DNA from: Moniliella sp. 'wahieum'
Lineage: Eukaryota; Basidiomycota; Moniliellomycetes; Moniliellales; Moniliellaceae
Assembly: GCA_003971905.1 (NCBI GenBank)
Contig: RSEE01000053.1
Coordinates: 372,001 to 436,000 of the forward strand
Direction: 5' to 3'
Length of the DNA: 64,000 nucleotides
Below, piece by piece: positions 32,057 through 42,900 of the stretch. The position numbers and the translations under genes were made by a program. The notes under the pieces are model-generated. The model had not been told where the DNA came from and searched no databases. It saw nothing but the letters and a program-made list of their open reading frames with translations. The number at the start of each line of letters is the position of its first letter. Position 1 is the stretch's first letter.

Positions 32057-34766
32057 GGCGAGGGGAGGCAGAGGGAGGGCAGAGGATGGGAAGGACGAGG
32101 GAGCGGTGGCGGGGGACGGCGGCGGGCACGGCGGCGGCGCGTGTCTGATGGTGGTGGCGGGTCTAATAGCGGACGGGTGAGGCCGAGGGAGGGGCGCTGG
32201 GCAGCTGGCTGCGCTGGGCATCAGGAACGGAACGCAGGGCCCAGGCACAGCGGGCACCTGCCTGCTGGTACGCAAGCCAGGTACGCGCTACGCCCCAGCG
32301 GGTGCCCGGTGCGCCGTCCCCGGTCCACCGACACCGCTCAGCCTGAGCTCAGCCTGGGCGCTCCGCCAGGAACACAGCCGCGTGCCTGAAAATGCCGACA
32401 CTGCGCCCGTGCGGACCGCTTTCAGCCATCGCAGGCCACCGCACCCGCCAGCAGCCGCACCGCGCCCTGGCGCACCCGTCACCTGTCGCCTATGGCACAG
32501 TACTCAGAGCCTGTGATTTCTCACGCCCCCGCGCTGGACGGGGGCAGTGTGCCACGACCTCGGCCGAGGGGAGAGTGGGCAGCGCTGGGGGTTATTGATT
32601 CTTGGTTCCTGGTTCGGTGCCTTAAGTTTCGCAGTTGGCGTTTGGCGTTTGGCGTGTCTTAGCACGTCCTGAGTGCTTCAGCTCCTCCTCCATCCACAAT
32701 CGACTGCGTACGTGTCTCCACTCATGAGCAGCAGGCCGCGGGAGTCGCTCTTCACCCCCTGTGGCTCGGTCATGCCCAGGGCACAACGTGTGGAGGGGAA
32801 GGGGTTGGTCTGTGGGACTTGAAGCTTGAAGCTTGATGTGGATCCGTGTCTCCTGTGGAGGCGGCTTCCGAGGCGGAGCGTTAAGTCACTGATAGTGACT
32901 AGTGACTAGTGACTACTAGTCAGCGCGCTCTCGCTCTGTGCTGAGCCCCAGCCCTGAACATTTCAGCCCTCGGCCTCAATGTTCAATGGCAGCGGACTAT
33001 GCCGTCAACTCCCAGGCCGTGCGTGCACCTTGTCAAAGCTCTGCAAGCGGCCAACAGCTTCCACACACGTTCAAGAGGGCCAACAATTTCAACATGGCTT
33101 CGTGCACTACTGGCTAGCCAGCCACGCCGGCTTACCTGGCTCAGCGCTTTGGCCTCAAGCTCAGAACACTCAGTTGAGTACTCACAGTACTCCTCATACT
33201 CGTAATCATTAATCGATAATCATTAATCACATGTCACAGTGCTAATAGACGTACCATCAGTGGCGTACCACCATCGTAAAACGCGAAATCCATACTCGAC
33301 AACTGATCATCGATCAGACTAGCTACTTGGTAGACTAGCTACTTAATTGGTTAAGTGACTGTGCGCACTATAGCACCCACTCACGTGCACCCTCGCCTCC
33401 CCCATAGTGCAGATTGTGATGGCCTCCCACTTCACCGACCACTCTGGCTACACGCCTCTTCTCATTCTCGTGACGCGTGACGCGTGAATCAAGAATCTGT
33501 ACCAGTTAATCAGTCCTGAGCGCGTCATCCATGGCATGCATGTCACCGGTCACCGGTCACCGGCAAAGATGCTGATGTGCAAAAGTGGTGCAAAAGACCG
33601 GTCGGTGCCTGGGTGTGCCTGGGTTTTCCCTGTCTTCAGCTTCTTCGGCACACTTCGGCAGGCCTCGGCACTAGTTTCAGCGCCGGGCTTTGGCGTAGCA
33701 TCCAATGCGTAAATGTATGGCGAGGCCCTGAGGCTCAGCCTGAGGCCGCCGCAGCCCGTGACAGAAGGTGCCGGGGGGCCCAAAAGATGATCTAAGAGGA
33801 TTTACATATTTACTTCTTAGCTCCCTCGATCCCGGCTCATACTATAGGTGGTACTGCTCCATGCCGGGTACCCGGTACCCGCTGCCCGGCGTGTCTCTGC
33901 CAGTCTCTGGCCCTTTTGGTTTCAGACCTCTCAGAATACTGAAGCTCTGAAGCTCTGAGATCTGAAGCTTGAAGCAGACCGAACCTGCAAACCCTTTTGA
34001 TCGAGATCTCAGATCTGTGAGATCCCAGATCTTCTCCAGCCACAAGTGCAGCCACTCGCAACTCGCAACTGTTGGTTATTGGCGAAACCTCCGAAGAAAT
34101 TCGCTCGCACATGAATGTTTCAGCATTCCCCCCCGCAATGTTCTTCCTTATGCGTTACGCGTTACGGGGTTTGCAACCGTCCGCACTTCCAAAACCAAAC
34201 TTTATCCATCCCACGGGCACAGGCTGGCACAGGCTGGCCGTAGGCCCTGCCAGCCAAGCCTAAGCCACGTACGGTACGTACGTCCCTTGCGTGCGCCCTG
34301 CGAACACAGGCTTTCATTGAATATTGAGCGAGCCTGGTAGACGTTAGATGTACCGAGGCGTAGCCGCGGCGTAGCGTTTCTTGGTTCCTGTTCCATGGTT
34401 TGCCAAGGCCACGAATCTCAATCCAGCAGCGATATACGATGGCAGCTATTGCAGACCATTACAGTTCCTGGTCTCGCGGTGCTGAACGATACCCTGCCGA
34501 TGGGTGCCGAACAGCGCTGTATACTTCAGTAGGAGTTACTGTTAGTTACTCTTCCTGTTGTTACTATAGTCACGTGTTACATGTTACGCCGGATTGGCCG
34601 GTGGCTGACTAGACTGCTCTGGATTCTTTGTATTCTCTTGCGGATCGACGCGCTATCAGATCTCTGATCTCCAATGTCAGATGTCAGACAGTGTGTAGAA
34701 CCTGCCGCTGCATCTATCGACTATCGCACTCGACTGAGACTCTAACTCGGCACGCACAGTACTCAC
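32057..34766. other. Gene-free block left of the retrotransposon
   Basis: Period-7 arrays occur at 32,822-32,835 (AAGCTTG), 32,894-32,914 (three AGTGACT) and 33,543-33,563 (three TCACCGG). AGATCT/GAAGCTCT words lie at 33,945-34,035, and GATC/ATCGAT-type sequence at 33,210-33,320. No supported gene. Confidence 0.5.
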
Positions 34767-34977
34767 TGTTGACCACCAGTGGTCTAGAGCCCATCGGCCT
34801 TCAGTGACACGTGGCCCGATCCACACAGTGCACCGGGGCAGTGAGTTCCGACCCTTCCACGGGTCTCCACTGGCCTCCAGGCCAGGAGCCTATCAAGGCC
34901 CATAGCTCTAGCTCTCCTTAGCTCTTGAATGCCATCTCCATCGACCATCGCCAGCATCGCTAGCTAGGCCTGTGACA
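34767..34977 (+). repeat. 5' LTR of the copia element
   Basis: 211 bp, TG...CA ends, identical to the 3' LTR except for one C/T difference at the word CACGGGTCTCC. It should carry the element's promoter and polyadenylation signal; no clear TATA box is visible. Confidence 0.97.
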
Positions 34978-34993
34978 GAGCTACAATCTGAAG
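34978..34993 (+). promoter_or_regulatory. Putative primer-binding site
   Basis: The bases right after the 5' LTR are GAGCTACAATCTGAAG, not the TGG... start that pairs with a mature tRNA 3' end. Their reverse complement, CTTCAGATTGTAGCTC, reads like an anticodon stem-loop, which suggests priming by an internal tRNA fragment as known for Drosophila copia. The match to a specific tRNA is not established. Confidence 0.4.
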
Positions 34994-35123
34994 CACCCCA
35001 CTGGCGCAAAGGATCAATACTCAGCACCACCATCGGCGCCCACCGTCACCACCACCACCAACGCCACCATCGGCACCACACACCAACCAATTCAAAAAAA
35101 AAACAAAGGAAAAATCAGCCACC

Positions 35124-36355
35124 ATGCCCCCCGAACTGGAAGAAAACACCCCTCCTCCCGAAGTCTCTGTCATCGAAGAGGCGCAGGACATCGACGAACC
35201 GACCACCACCCTGTCTCCGACCCGACCTGGCAACAGGCCCTCACCGCCGTCAGAGACAACCTCCTCGCAAGCACCCGCGCGTTCAAGCCCACCAGCGCTG
35301 ACAATCTCCGCTCCACATGCCGCTCGTTCGCTACGGATGCACACACGGCGGCGTATGGACCGAAGAGCAAGAAAACACCGGGCGGAAAGGAAAATTGGAT
35401 CTACACGCTCACCCTCGCGTTGGAGAAATATGTATTGGCCGTTGAATTCACGAAGCCGCAAAACACCCGTGAGGCCCTTGCATCCGCGAGTGAGGACATG
35501 GCCGAGCTTCGCCACGCTGAGAAACGCGCGTCAAAAGAGATCGAGCGTACCAACGCGACGCGCAAGGACGCCTTCCGCGACCCCACCGAATATGTGCTCT
35601 GGGAGCCCTCCATCCTCAACATCCTGGACCGCATCCACCCCGCCGCGAAGGACATCGTTCGCTCCGGTCCATCGTCACCACACTACGACTCGTCCCTCGA
35701 TCTACGCCTCCAGAACCTTCTGTGGTCCCACCTCCCGAACGACGTTCAATCTGCCATTATTGCACAGGACAACGTTGACACGTCAGCTGACTTGCTCCGT
35801 GCCCTGCGAAACAAATACGGTACGGTCGACTGCAAGACGTATCATGAATTGTCCAGTCGCTTTCACCACTGCTACCAAAACCGGCGCAGCGGGAGCGCGT
35901 TCCTATCTGAAATGGGGACGCTCCGCAACCGGATCAGCGCAACCACACCGATGTCGGACGAGCAATTCCGCCGTATCCTCGTCGGGGCCCTCCGCGACCC
36001 TGGTGACCGTCGCCGCCTAGAGCACATGACTCTGGCGGAGACAATGCAAGACGTGGAGAGAATCCCAGCGGACCCAGAGTACAGAATTCCGTACCGGGGC
36101 CGTCACCCCCGGACCGCCAACTCGGGCGCTGGCAAACACGACAGCGCGGGATCCCAGCAGCATAGCGGGGGTCCTCCTGCCGGTGCATCTCCCCGTAGCG
36201 GGGGTGCTCTTGCGAGAAAGCCGTCCGGCCACACCGGGGTTCCTTCGAACAACAAATGGCACCGCAACAGCTCCGCGCGAGCGCACATTGCCACCGAAGA
36301 CGACGTCTCCGAAGGGGAGACCCTGTCTGTGGACCTTGCCCTATCTGACAAATAG
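35124..36355 (+). CDS. Copia gag
   Basis: ATG at 35,124 in the context ACCATG. The first frame (MPPELEENTPPPEVS...) gives way near 35,215-35,225 to the frame carrying TWQQALTAVRDNLLASTRAF, then EKYVLAVEFTKPQN and the helical capsid-like region RLQNLLWSHLPNDVQSAI, ALRNKYGTVDCKTYHELSS and EMGTLRNRISATTPMSDEQF. This matches the UBN2/retrotran_gag type of copia elements. No CCHC zinc knuckle is visible in the Gly/Ser/His-rich C-terminal part. The frame ends at TAG 36,353-36,355, and the protease follows in the same frame directly after it. Confidence 0.85.
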
Positions 36356-39300
36356 GAACTCGCGGGCAACCAGGACATCCAGTCTCGTCACGACTCGGGC
36401 GCGGATCCTAGCATCTGGAAGGATCTCAGGGTATTCAAAACCCTCAAGCCCAGCAACCGCTCAATCGAAATCGCTGATGGAAAACATATTAAAGCCAGTG
36501 GACGCGGAACATGTAGCATCGGTATCAAGTGTACCGACGGCAAATGTATCCATGTAGACCTACCCGGCAGTCTATACGTCCCCGGCATAGCAAGCAATCT
36601 CACGAGCGTAGCGCAAATAAGTGACGCAGGCCACGCATCCTGGTTCGCCCCCCACCGAAAAGGTATCTGGTTAAATGACAAGCATGGCAAATATCACCAA
36701 ATCGCGGATTCCTCATACAAGCTGAACATCGTCCCGAAACCGACCCACAAACGAACACGCGGCCAAAGCTGCCGTCGCCACCCAACACACCGCAGCCAAC
36801 ACCATCGAGCACGTCATGTACGTTCACCAACAGTACAACCACGCCGCGCTAGACCTACTCCCGACACTAACCGCCAACGCGCGAGCGAGCCTCCGCGTCA
36901 GCCCTGCCCAAATCCGACGCATCCGCCCCTTCTGGCATTGTCCCACCTGCACAAAAGCTCTGGCCAAAGCGCCCAGCCCCTTCGCGCCACGGCCGCCGCA
37001 TTTCGGAACGTCCTTTCGAAGTACTGCACGCCGACGTAGTCGACCTCCCTCGCATCACTGGCATGGGACATGGATACGCCCTGGTCGCGGTTGATGACTG
37101 GAGCCGTTACACCTTCGCTGTTCCCCTAAAGACGAAAGGACAAGCCACGGCGGAGCTGAAAAAACTCATCACCCGCGAGCAACGCATCGGAAAGGACCGT
37201 CTGCTTCGCATCTTGAAGACAGACAATGCCCCCGAGCTCACCAGCGCACCGTCCGTTCCTTGAATCCGAAGGTATCACGACGGAAACCACCATACCAGGC
37301 CAAAGTCAATCAAATGGGGTGGCCGAGCGAGCCATCCAGGCAATCACCACACGCGCGCGCCAACTCATCATCGCCTCGGGCCTCCCGACATCAAACTGGT
37401 GGCAGGATGCCTTGCTGGCAGGGTGCTGGACGCACAACCTCATGCCACCGACATCTCCACGCCAGGGCACACAATCTCGGGCTGAGCTGTACAAGGGGTC
37501 ACCCCCACCGCTGCCAATGCACGCCTTCGGATCCTTGGCGTACCTTCACCTGGCCCAGGACCAACGTGACCATAAGCTCAGTCCGCGGGCTGTCGAAGCC
37601 ATGCTCGTCGGGTACGACGCAGGTCGAGGTACAAAGGGTTGGCGCTGGGCTGTGTACGACCCGTCCATGGGCACGTTCCGATCCCAATGGGCAAAACCAT
37701 ACAAGTGGACCAGCGCCAATACCACGAGGTTTTCCCCGACCGCTTTCCGCCTGACGTATCTCGCTTCCCGCTCAACCCCTGCCTGACAGAACTATGACTG
37801 ACACTGAAACCAAAAGGGAGAAGAAAAAATGAACAAAATTGAAGTTGCAAATCCCAACACACCACCGAGAATCAACACTGATACTGACGCGACCATCGCA
37901 AGACAAAACGACACCCATCCAACCACCCCCACCACCAGACGGTACCCGCCCGGACCCACCAGCGCCGTTTTGACCTTGACTGGGCACAGCTCCCCGTAGC
38001 GGACGACCCTCATGATGGTGACTTCCACGCACACGCTGCCGCGCTGCCTCCGGTTCCCCTCCCTGACGGTAGTCGTAGTCCTGCGATCGGCCTACGCTTC
38101 CCACTGCCCGACACTGCCCTGCCGCGTACAGCGACGGTCTCCATCCGCCTGAATACAAGGCGATGATCGCCCTTAGCGAGCCAGGGCCGCACGAGCGCAT
38201 CCAGCTCACCAAGGACGGAGTACCTGTTGCACCCAAGACAATGAAGGGCCTCCAATCACACCCCTCATTCGAACCAGTGCTGGAGGCGATGCGCACGGAA
38301 ATCGACACCCTAGCCCGCTACGGCACATTCGAAGTCGTCACGCCCCCTCCAGACGCGCAGCTGCTGATTGGTCTATGGCGCATCAACACCAAAACGGACG
38401 CGGACGGAAATTTCCTACGCTACCGAGCCCGTCTCGTTGGGGGGCCACCAGCAGGATGCTGACACATGGGGACAAACATTCGCCCCTGCCGTGCGCACTC
38501 CTGCCATCCTCAGCCTTATCGCCCTTGCTGGAAAGTTCGGCCTCCACCTCTTCACTGCTGATGTGCACTCTGCCTATTTGAACGCTCCCCTCACGGAAAA
38601 AGTGTACCTCCGCCCACCCCCATTCTTTCCCGAGGAAAAAGGCAAGGTCTGCGTCTCCGGAAAAGCCTATATGGCCTCCACCAATCCGGCGCAAACTGGG
38701 CGGTATTCATCCGTGACTTGCTCCGCGGAGACATGGGTTTTGTACAATCTCTGGCTGAGCCGTGTTGTTCATCCGACCCCGTAAAGGCGACACGGTCCTC
38801 CTTGCCGTGCACACCGACGATCTTCTCATCGCTGCACGTCTCACGCACGCTACGATTCCTTCCTCACTGAGATCAACACCCATATCGAGGTGCGGGGAAA
38901 CGGCCCCCTACACTACCATCTTGGCTGCCAGTACGACACCATAAACGGGAAACTGTACCTTAGCCAGCCAAAATTCATTGAGGAATCCATTGCCAAACAT
39001 GAGGTTCCGCCACCCCTGGTTATGGGCCTCCCCCACCCCAGCAAGATGATCCCCGCGCGCACCGACCCCGAACCGCCCGCACTGCCCGCCGAGAGACGCG
39101 ACTATCAAGCCCAAAAGTAGGATCTGGGCTGTGGGCTGCCCGCATGTGCCGCCCTGATGCGCTGTTCGGCATCTCAGCTCTAAGCCGAGCAACTGCCGAT
39201 CCCTCCAAGGCCCACCGCGCTGCGGCAACAAACTTCCTCCGCTACCTCTACGGTACCAAGGGCTACGGTCTCCGACTAACACCCGAGCCTGACGCACCCG

Positions 39301-39818
39301 CTCTCGCGCTATACACGGATGCCGACCTGGCTGGAGACCCTGACCAATGGCGTTCCACGTCGGGATGCCTGCTTTTCGTCTACGGGGTTCCAGTGTCCTG
39401 GAGGAGCGTGCGTCAACCCAAGAGCGTCACCAACACTGCTGCGGCCGAATATACGGCGGGATATGAGGGCCTCATTGATGCGAACTACGTTAAAAACATC
39501 TTACTGGAGCTCGGTGCCATCACCTCAGACGAGCCCATACACTGGTACTGCGACAACATGGCGGCACTTGCCTTGGCCGAAAAAGTGGGCAGCACGGGCA
39601 AACTACGTGAGCTGAACATCCGGTACCACAACGTACGCCAGCATGTCGACTCGGGCGAAGTCAAAATCGCGCACATTGCTGGAAACGAGAACCCGGCCGA
39701 CATCCTCACCAAACCAGCCACTAAGGTCTCACTCCTGGCCAACTTGCCTCGCCTCAAGCTTGAGGACGTTACAACCTTCCATCGTGCCACTGAGACCTCT
39801 GGCCAGCGGGGGTGTTGA
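36356..39818 (+). CDS. Copia pol (protease, integrase, RT, RNase H), frame-broken
   Basis: Protease: DSGA active-site motif at about 36,395, followed by SLYVPGIASNLTSV. GAG-pre-integrase zinc region: a His-containing segment at about 36,820 and HCPTC at about 36,940. Integrase core: LHADVV...VDDWSRYTFAVP (first Asp), LKTDNAPEL (second Asp), then GQSQSNGVAERAIQ with the catalytic Glu. Reverse transcriptase: from about 38,170, with FTADVHSAYLNAPL and the YVDD-box equivalent HTDDLLIA (about 38,810). RNase H: LYTDADLAGDPDQWRSTSG, AAEYTAGYEGL, YCDNMAALALA and NENPADILTKP. Single-base frame changes lie near 36,760, 37,010, 37,225, 37,790-38,160, 38,440, 38,680, 38,860 and 39,110. The stop TGA at 39,816-39,818 is inside the 3' LTR (TGTTGA). 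Confidence 0.92.
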
Positions 39819-40023
39819 CCACCAGTGGTCTAGAGCCCATCGGCCTTCAGTGACACGTGGCCCGATCCACACAGTGCACCGGGGCAGTGAGTTCCGACCC
39901 TTCCACGGGTTTCCACTGGCCTCCAGGCCAGGAGCCTATCAAGGCCCATAGCTCTAGCTCTCCTTAGCTCTTGAATGCCATCTCCATCGACCATCGCCAG
40001 CATCGCTAGCTAGGCCTGTGACA
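39813..40023 (+). repeat. 3' LTR of the copia element
   Basis: 211 bp, 210 identical to the 5' LTR. It is preceded by a short G run (39,808-39,812), the only candidate for a polypurine tract. Confidence 0.97.
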
Positions 40024-41841
40024 CTCACTGTACTCACTCTCAATGTTAGGTCCAACTGTGTGTTGCATTGCGTAGTGGGTTCCTGCGTTCCTGGTCTGTA
40101 TACTTTAGGCAAAAGAGGATGAAGCATGAAGCATGATGCATGATGCATGATGGGTTACTAGCTTTACTAGTTGCTGGGTATGGAGATTCCCTCTGACTAG
40201 CTGTTTCCTCTTGGACTGAGAGGGGACGTTCCCGGTGGGTGCTACCCTGGGCTGCGACACTGCCACAACACCTCCCTCAGCCACCGGTTTCACCTGCCCC
40301 ACCACCTACACGCCCTAGTACAACTATTAAACGTCCATCAACCGTTCTAACAGTTCCAACCCTTCTAACCCTTCCAACCGTTCTAACCTTCCAACCGTTC
40401 CAACTGTTGACCTCTGGTCATTTATGGCCAAGGTCACTTCCGAGTGACATCATGTGTGATGCGCGTGTGATGTTTTCTGACGTGGCGTTTCCGACTCCAT
40501 GATGACTTGGATTCGCCACCGCCTTAGCAATTTGGCCTCATATCGACCACCATTCCCATTTGCTGCTCTTTGAGCTCTTCCTGGGCGTTAATAACCTTCC
40601 AACCGTTCCAACAGCCCACTGGAACGGATTCCTCTGGCTCCTCTTTTTAATCCTAGAGACAACAGCAACGCAACAGAGACACTTCGAGCACACATGTCTG
40701 TCGCATAAGTCACCTACTGTCATCCGTTTGGTTTGCACCGCCTCTCCCCGTCCCAGATGGGCGAGAGATAGTCCAGCGCTCATCGATTATCTCCCTCACG
40801 GAGCGAGAGGGGACAACAAGTCCGTTGAGATGTTACTAGTAGAGGAGACATCAACAGGCTCTACTAGCGATTCGTGCTCTCACCCGCGGGCAAATGAAAA
40901 CAACGCAATTATAGTTATATCCCTTGGAGATCGGAAAGGTGTCCCTCCACGTGCCGCAGGTCTCGTCCGACATGGGTGGTCTTTCGGCGGTATATGGTGC
41001 TGCGTACAAGGTACCTCGGGCTTTTGCGCAGTTATGACGATGTGAAGCCGTGCGGACACGGGTACCAGTCGGGTCGAGATTAAACGAGGGAGAGCAAGGT
41101 CCTGTCAGAGGCGGGGGGGAAGGCAAAAGTTCGTTCATGGAAGGAAACAGAAGGCATCGGGCAGAGAACAGAGAACAGAGAACAAAAGCAAAAGGAAGGG
41201 ATGAGCGAGAGACGTGGGGATGGCGGGAGGGGGAGGGGGAGTGAAGGCCAAACCCTTTCAGGACTGTAAGACTAATAATAGGCGACCAGGAGATGCGATA
41301 ATTGGAGCTGATGGGGAGGAAGAGAAGCTGACTTGACGCTTGCACCGAGAGTGGGAGTGGGAGCGGGAGTTGGGACACCTGTATATTGGGTGCTGGAAGA
41401 TGAGCAGCGAATGAGAGATCCACGGTGCCTGGTTTGGTCCATTGGCGAGAAAGGAGAAAAGACCGCCAAAAGGACCGGGAAGGGGCGCGGCACTGGTCGA
41501 GCCAGAGGGGGACGAAATCGGGGCGGAGAGTGTGCGCGCAAAAAATAAGGCAGCTCGCACGTGGCCTATATACGTCGGACTAGTCGGTCCCACCGTGATG
41601 GCACGCATCTTTTGACCAAGTAAATTCTCACGCCTGAAAAAGGAACGACTTCCTTCCAACCCCCCCCACCTCGCCCCCTTTTGGGGGGTAGCTTTGAGGG
41701 GCGGAAAGGAAGGAGGAACACGGGCGCTTCTCCGTGTGCGCACAAATGTCTCCATTTGACCAGGAGAAAAACCGTTGCACGATGCGGCATGCATTGTCCT
41801 CCTCTGTTCGTTGGGCATATACGGACTGAAAGCCAAAAGAA

Positions 41842-42025
41842 GATGTCATGGTTTGGCTGATCTCGCTCCCATTTCCAATCTTCGTCTCGAGCGTCCGTCT
41901 CGCTCTTTCCCTGTTTTTTCCACTTCGCACTATGTCCTCTGTTCTGCTTCTTCCCCACGAACGATTGCTACATTCCTTGATCTAGTCTCGACTCGGGTCT
42001 CCCTTGCCTTAGTCCCGACTGTGAC
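41842..42025 (-). repeat. Dispersed repeat family, copy B
   Basis: Reverse-complement match to 3438-3640, extending to the shared words CGCCTTAG/TGCCTTAG and CCCGACTGTGACA at the outer end. It is immediately followed by the (AAAAGC)n array. Confidence 0.7.
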
Positions 42026-42059
42026 ACAACCGAAGCCAAAGCCAAAAAAGCCAGAAAAA

Positions 42060-42172
42060 AAGAAGAGCAAAAGCAAAAGCAAAAGCAAAAGCAAAAGCAA
42101 AGCAAAAGCAAAAGCAAAAGCAAAAGCAAAAGCAAAAGCAAAAGCAAAAGCAAAAGCAAAAGCAAAAGCAAC
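42060..42172 (+). repeat. (AAAAGC)n hexanucleotide array
   Basis: About 18 units, nearly perfect, with one unit lacking an A near 42,100. It directly abuts the tRNA-Gln-like sequence; on the minus strand it reads (GCTTTT)n right after the tRNA 3' end. Confidence 0.93.
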
Positions 42173-42262
42173 AGGTCCCACTGAGATTCGAACCCAGGTT
42201 TCAGGAAGCCGAGACCAGCAATCAGGTATCAGAATCCTACTCATCGCGTATGGCATGTGTTT
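42173..42262 (-). pseudogene. Degenerate tRNA-Gln (CTG) with intron
   Basis: The 3' two-thirds are good: anticodon stem TAGGA/TCCTG with loop TT-CTG-A, an intron of about 20 nt, T arm CTGGG-TTCGAAT-CTCAG, 3' acceptor strand TGGGACC and discriminator T as usual for Gln. The 5' acceptor strand (AAACACA) does not pair and the D arm is eroded, so it is probably not functional. Confidence 0.6.
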
Positions 42263-42900
42263 GTGCCTGCTGCCTCGACGAGTGGGCCGCGTCATGCGAT
42301 GCTTCATGCGTGACCGTGGACACTGAATCCAACGTACTAACTAGCACCTAGCTGCGACGGCCCAGCACCTACTTTTTTTTTTTGTTGAGGCCGGTTGGAC
42401 CGCCTCGGCCGCAAGCAGCATGCGTCGTCCGTCCGCCCACGTGGCTACACTACACCACTACATTACACTCCACTCCACTACACTACGTTACACGACATTC
42501 CACTGCTACATACAAAAGACAACGTGCAATGGCGTGGCACCGAGCGGGTAGGACACAACTAGGACGATAGCACGCGCGATACGAGCAACGAGCAACGAGC
42601 AACGAGCAACGAGCAGGGCCAAGGCCAAGGCCAAGGCCAAGGAAAACGCAAGGCAAAGGTAAAGGTAAAGGTAAAAGGCAGGACCAACGTTCAACGGCAA
42701 GAGAGCAGGGCAGAAGAAAAGGAGGCAGGTGGGGAAGTGCAGGGGAAGGGGAAAGGGGGTGGAAGAGAAATAGGGGGGGAGACAGGGAGGGAGAGAGGCA
42801 GAGAGGGAAGGAAGGAGGGAGGGAAGGGGAGTCCAAGCCACCTAGCCTATGCGCAGGCAAGTCCAGTACACAATCTTGTCCGTCCGTCCGTCCTGCTAGC

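Larger units (their letters stand above)
34767..40023 (+). mobile_element. Full-length Ty1/copia LTR retrotransposon
   Basis: A 5,257-bp element with 211-bp direct LTRs that begin TGTTGACC and end CTGTGACA. It is flanked by a 5-bp target duplication CTCAC (34,762-34,766 and 40,024-40,028). Between the LTRs run gag, aspartic protease, integrase, reverse transcriptase and RNase H in copia order (integrase before RT). The two LTRs differ at one base, so insertion is recent. The coding region nevertheless shifts frame about seven or more times by single bases. Confidence 0.97.
40024..42900. other. Gene-free block right of the retrotransposon
   Basis: Contains CCAACCGTTC/AACCGTTCTAAC words at 40,320-40,410 and again near 40,597-40,612, repeat copy B (41,842-42,025), a hexamer array, a degenerate tRNA and a five-unit ACGAGCA array at 42,581-42,615. 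AAGGCC and AGGTAA hexamer words lie at 42,616-42,675. No supported protein gene. Confidence 0.5.

Noticed and set aside
35124-39818. Reading the copia element as an ancient dead copy because of its many frame breaks
   Set aside because: One difference in 211 LTR bases and an intact target duplication show recent insertion; the breaks match the window-wide single-base indel pattern.
42173-42262. Functional tRNA-Gln gene
   Set aside because: The 5' acceptor strand does not pair with the 3' strand and the D arm is eroded; recorded as a degenerate copy.
42483-42900. Continuation of the SFK1-like gene to 42,483
   Set aside because: The supported frame ends at NAWEY (42,901); the longer frame reads low-complexity Leu/Pro/Ser sequence from purine-rich repeats.
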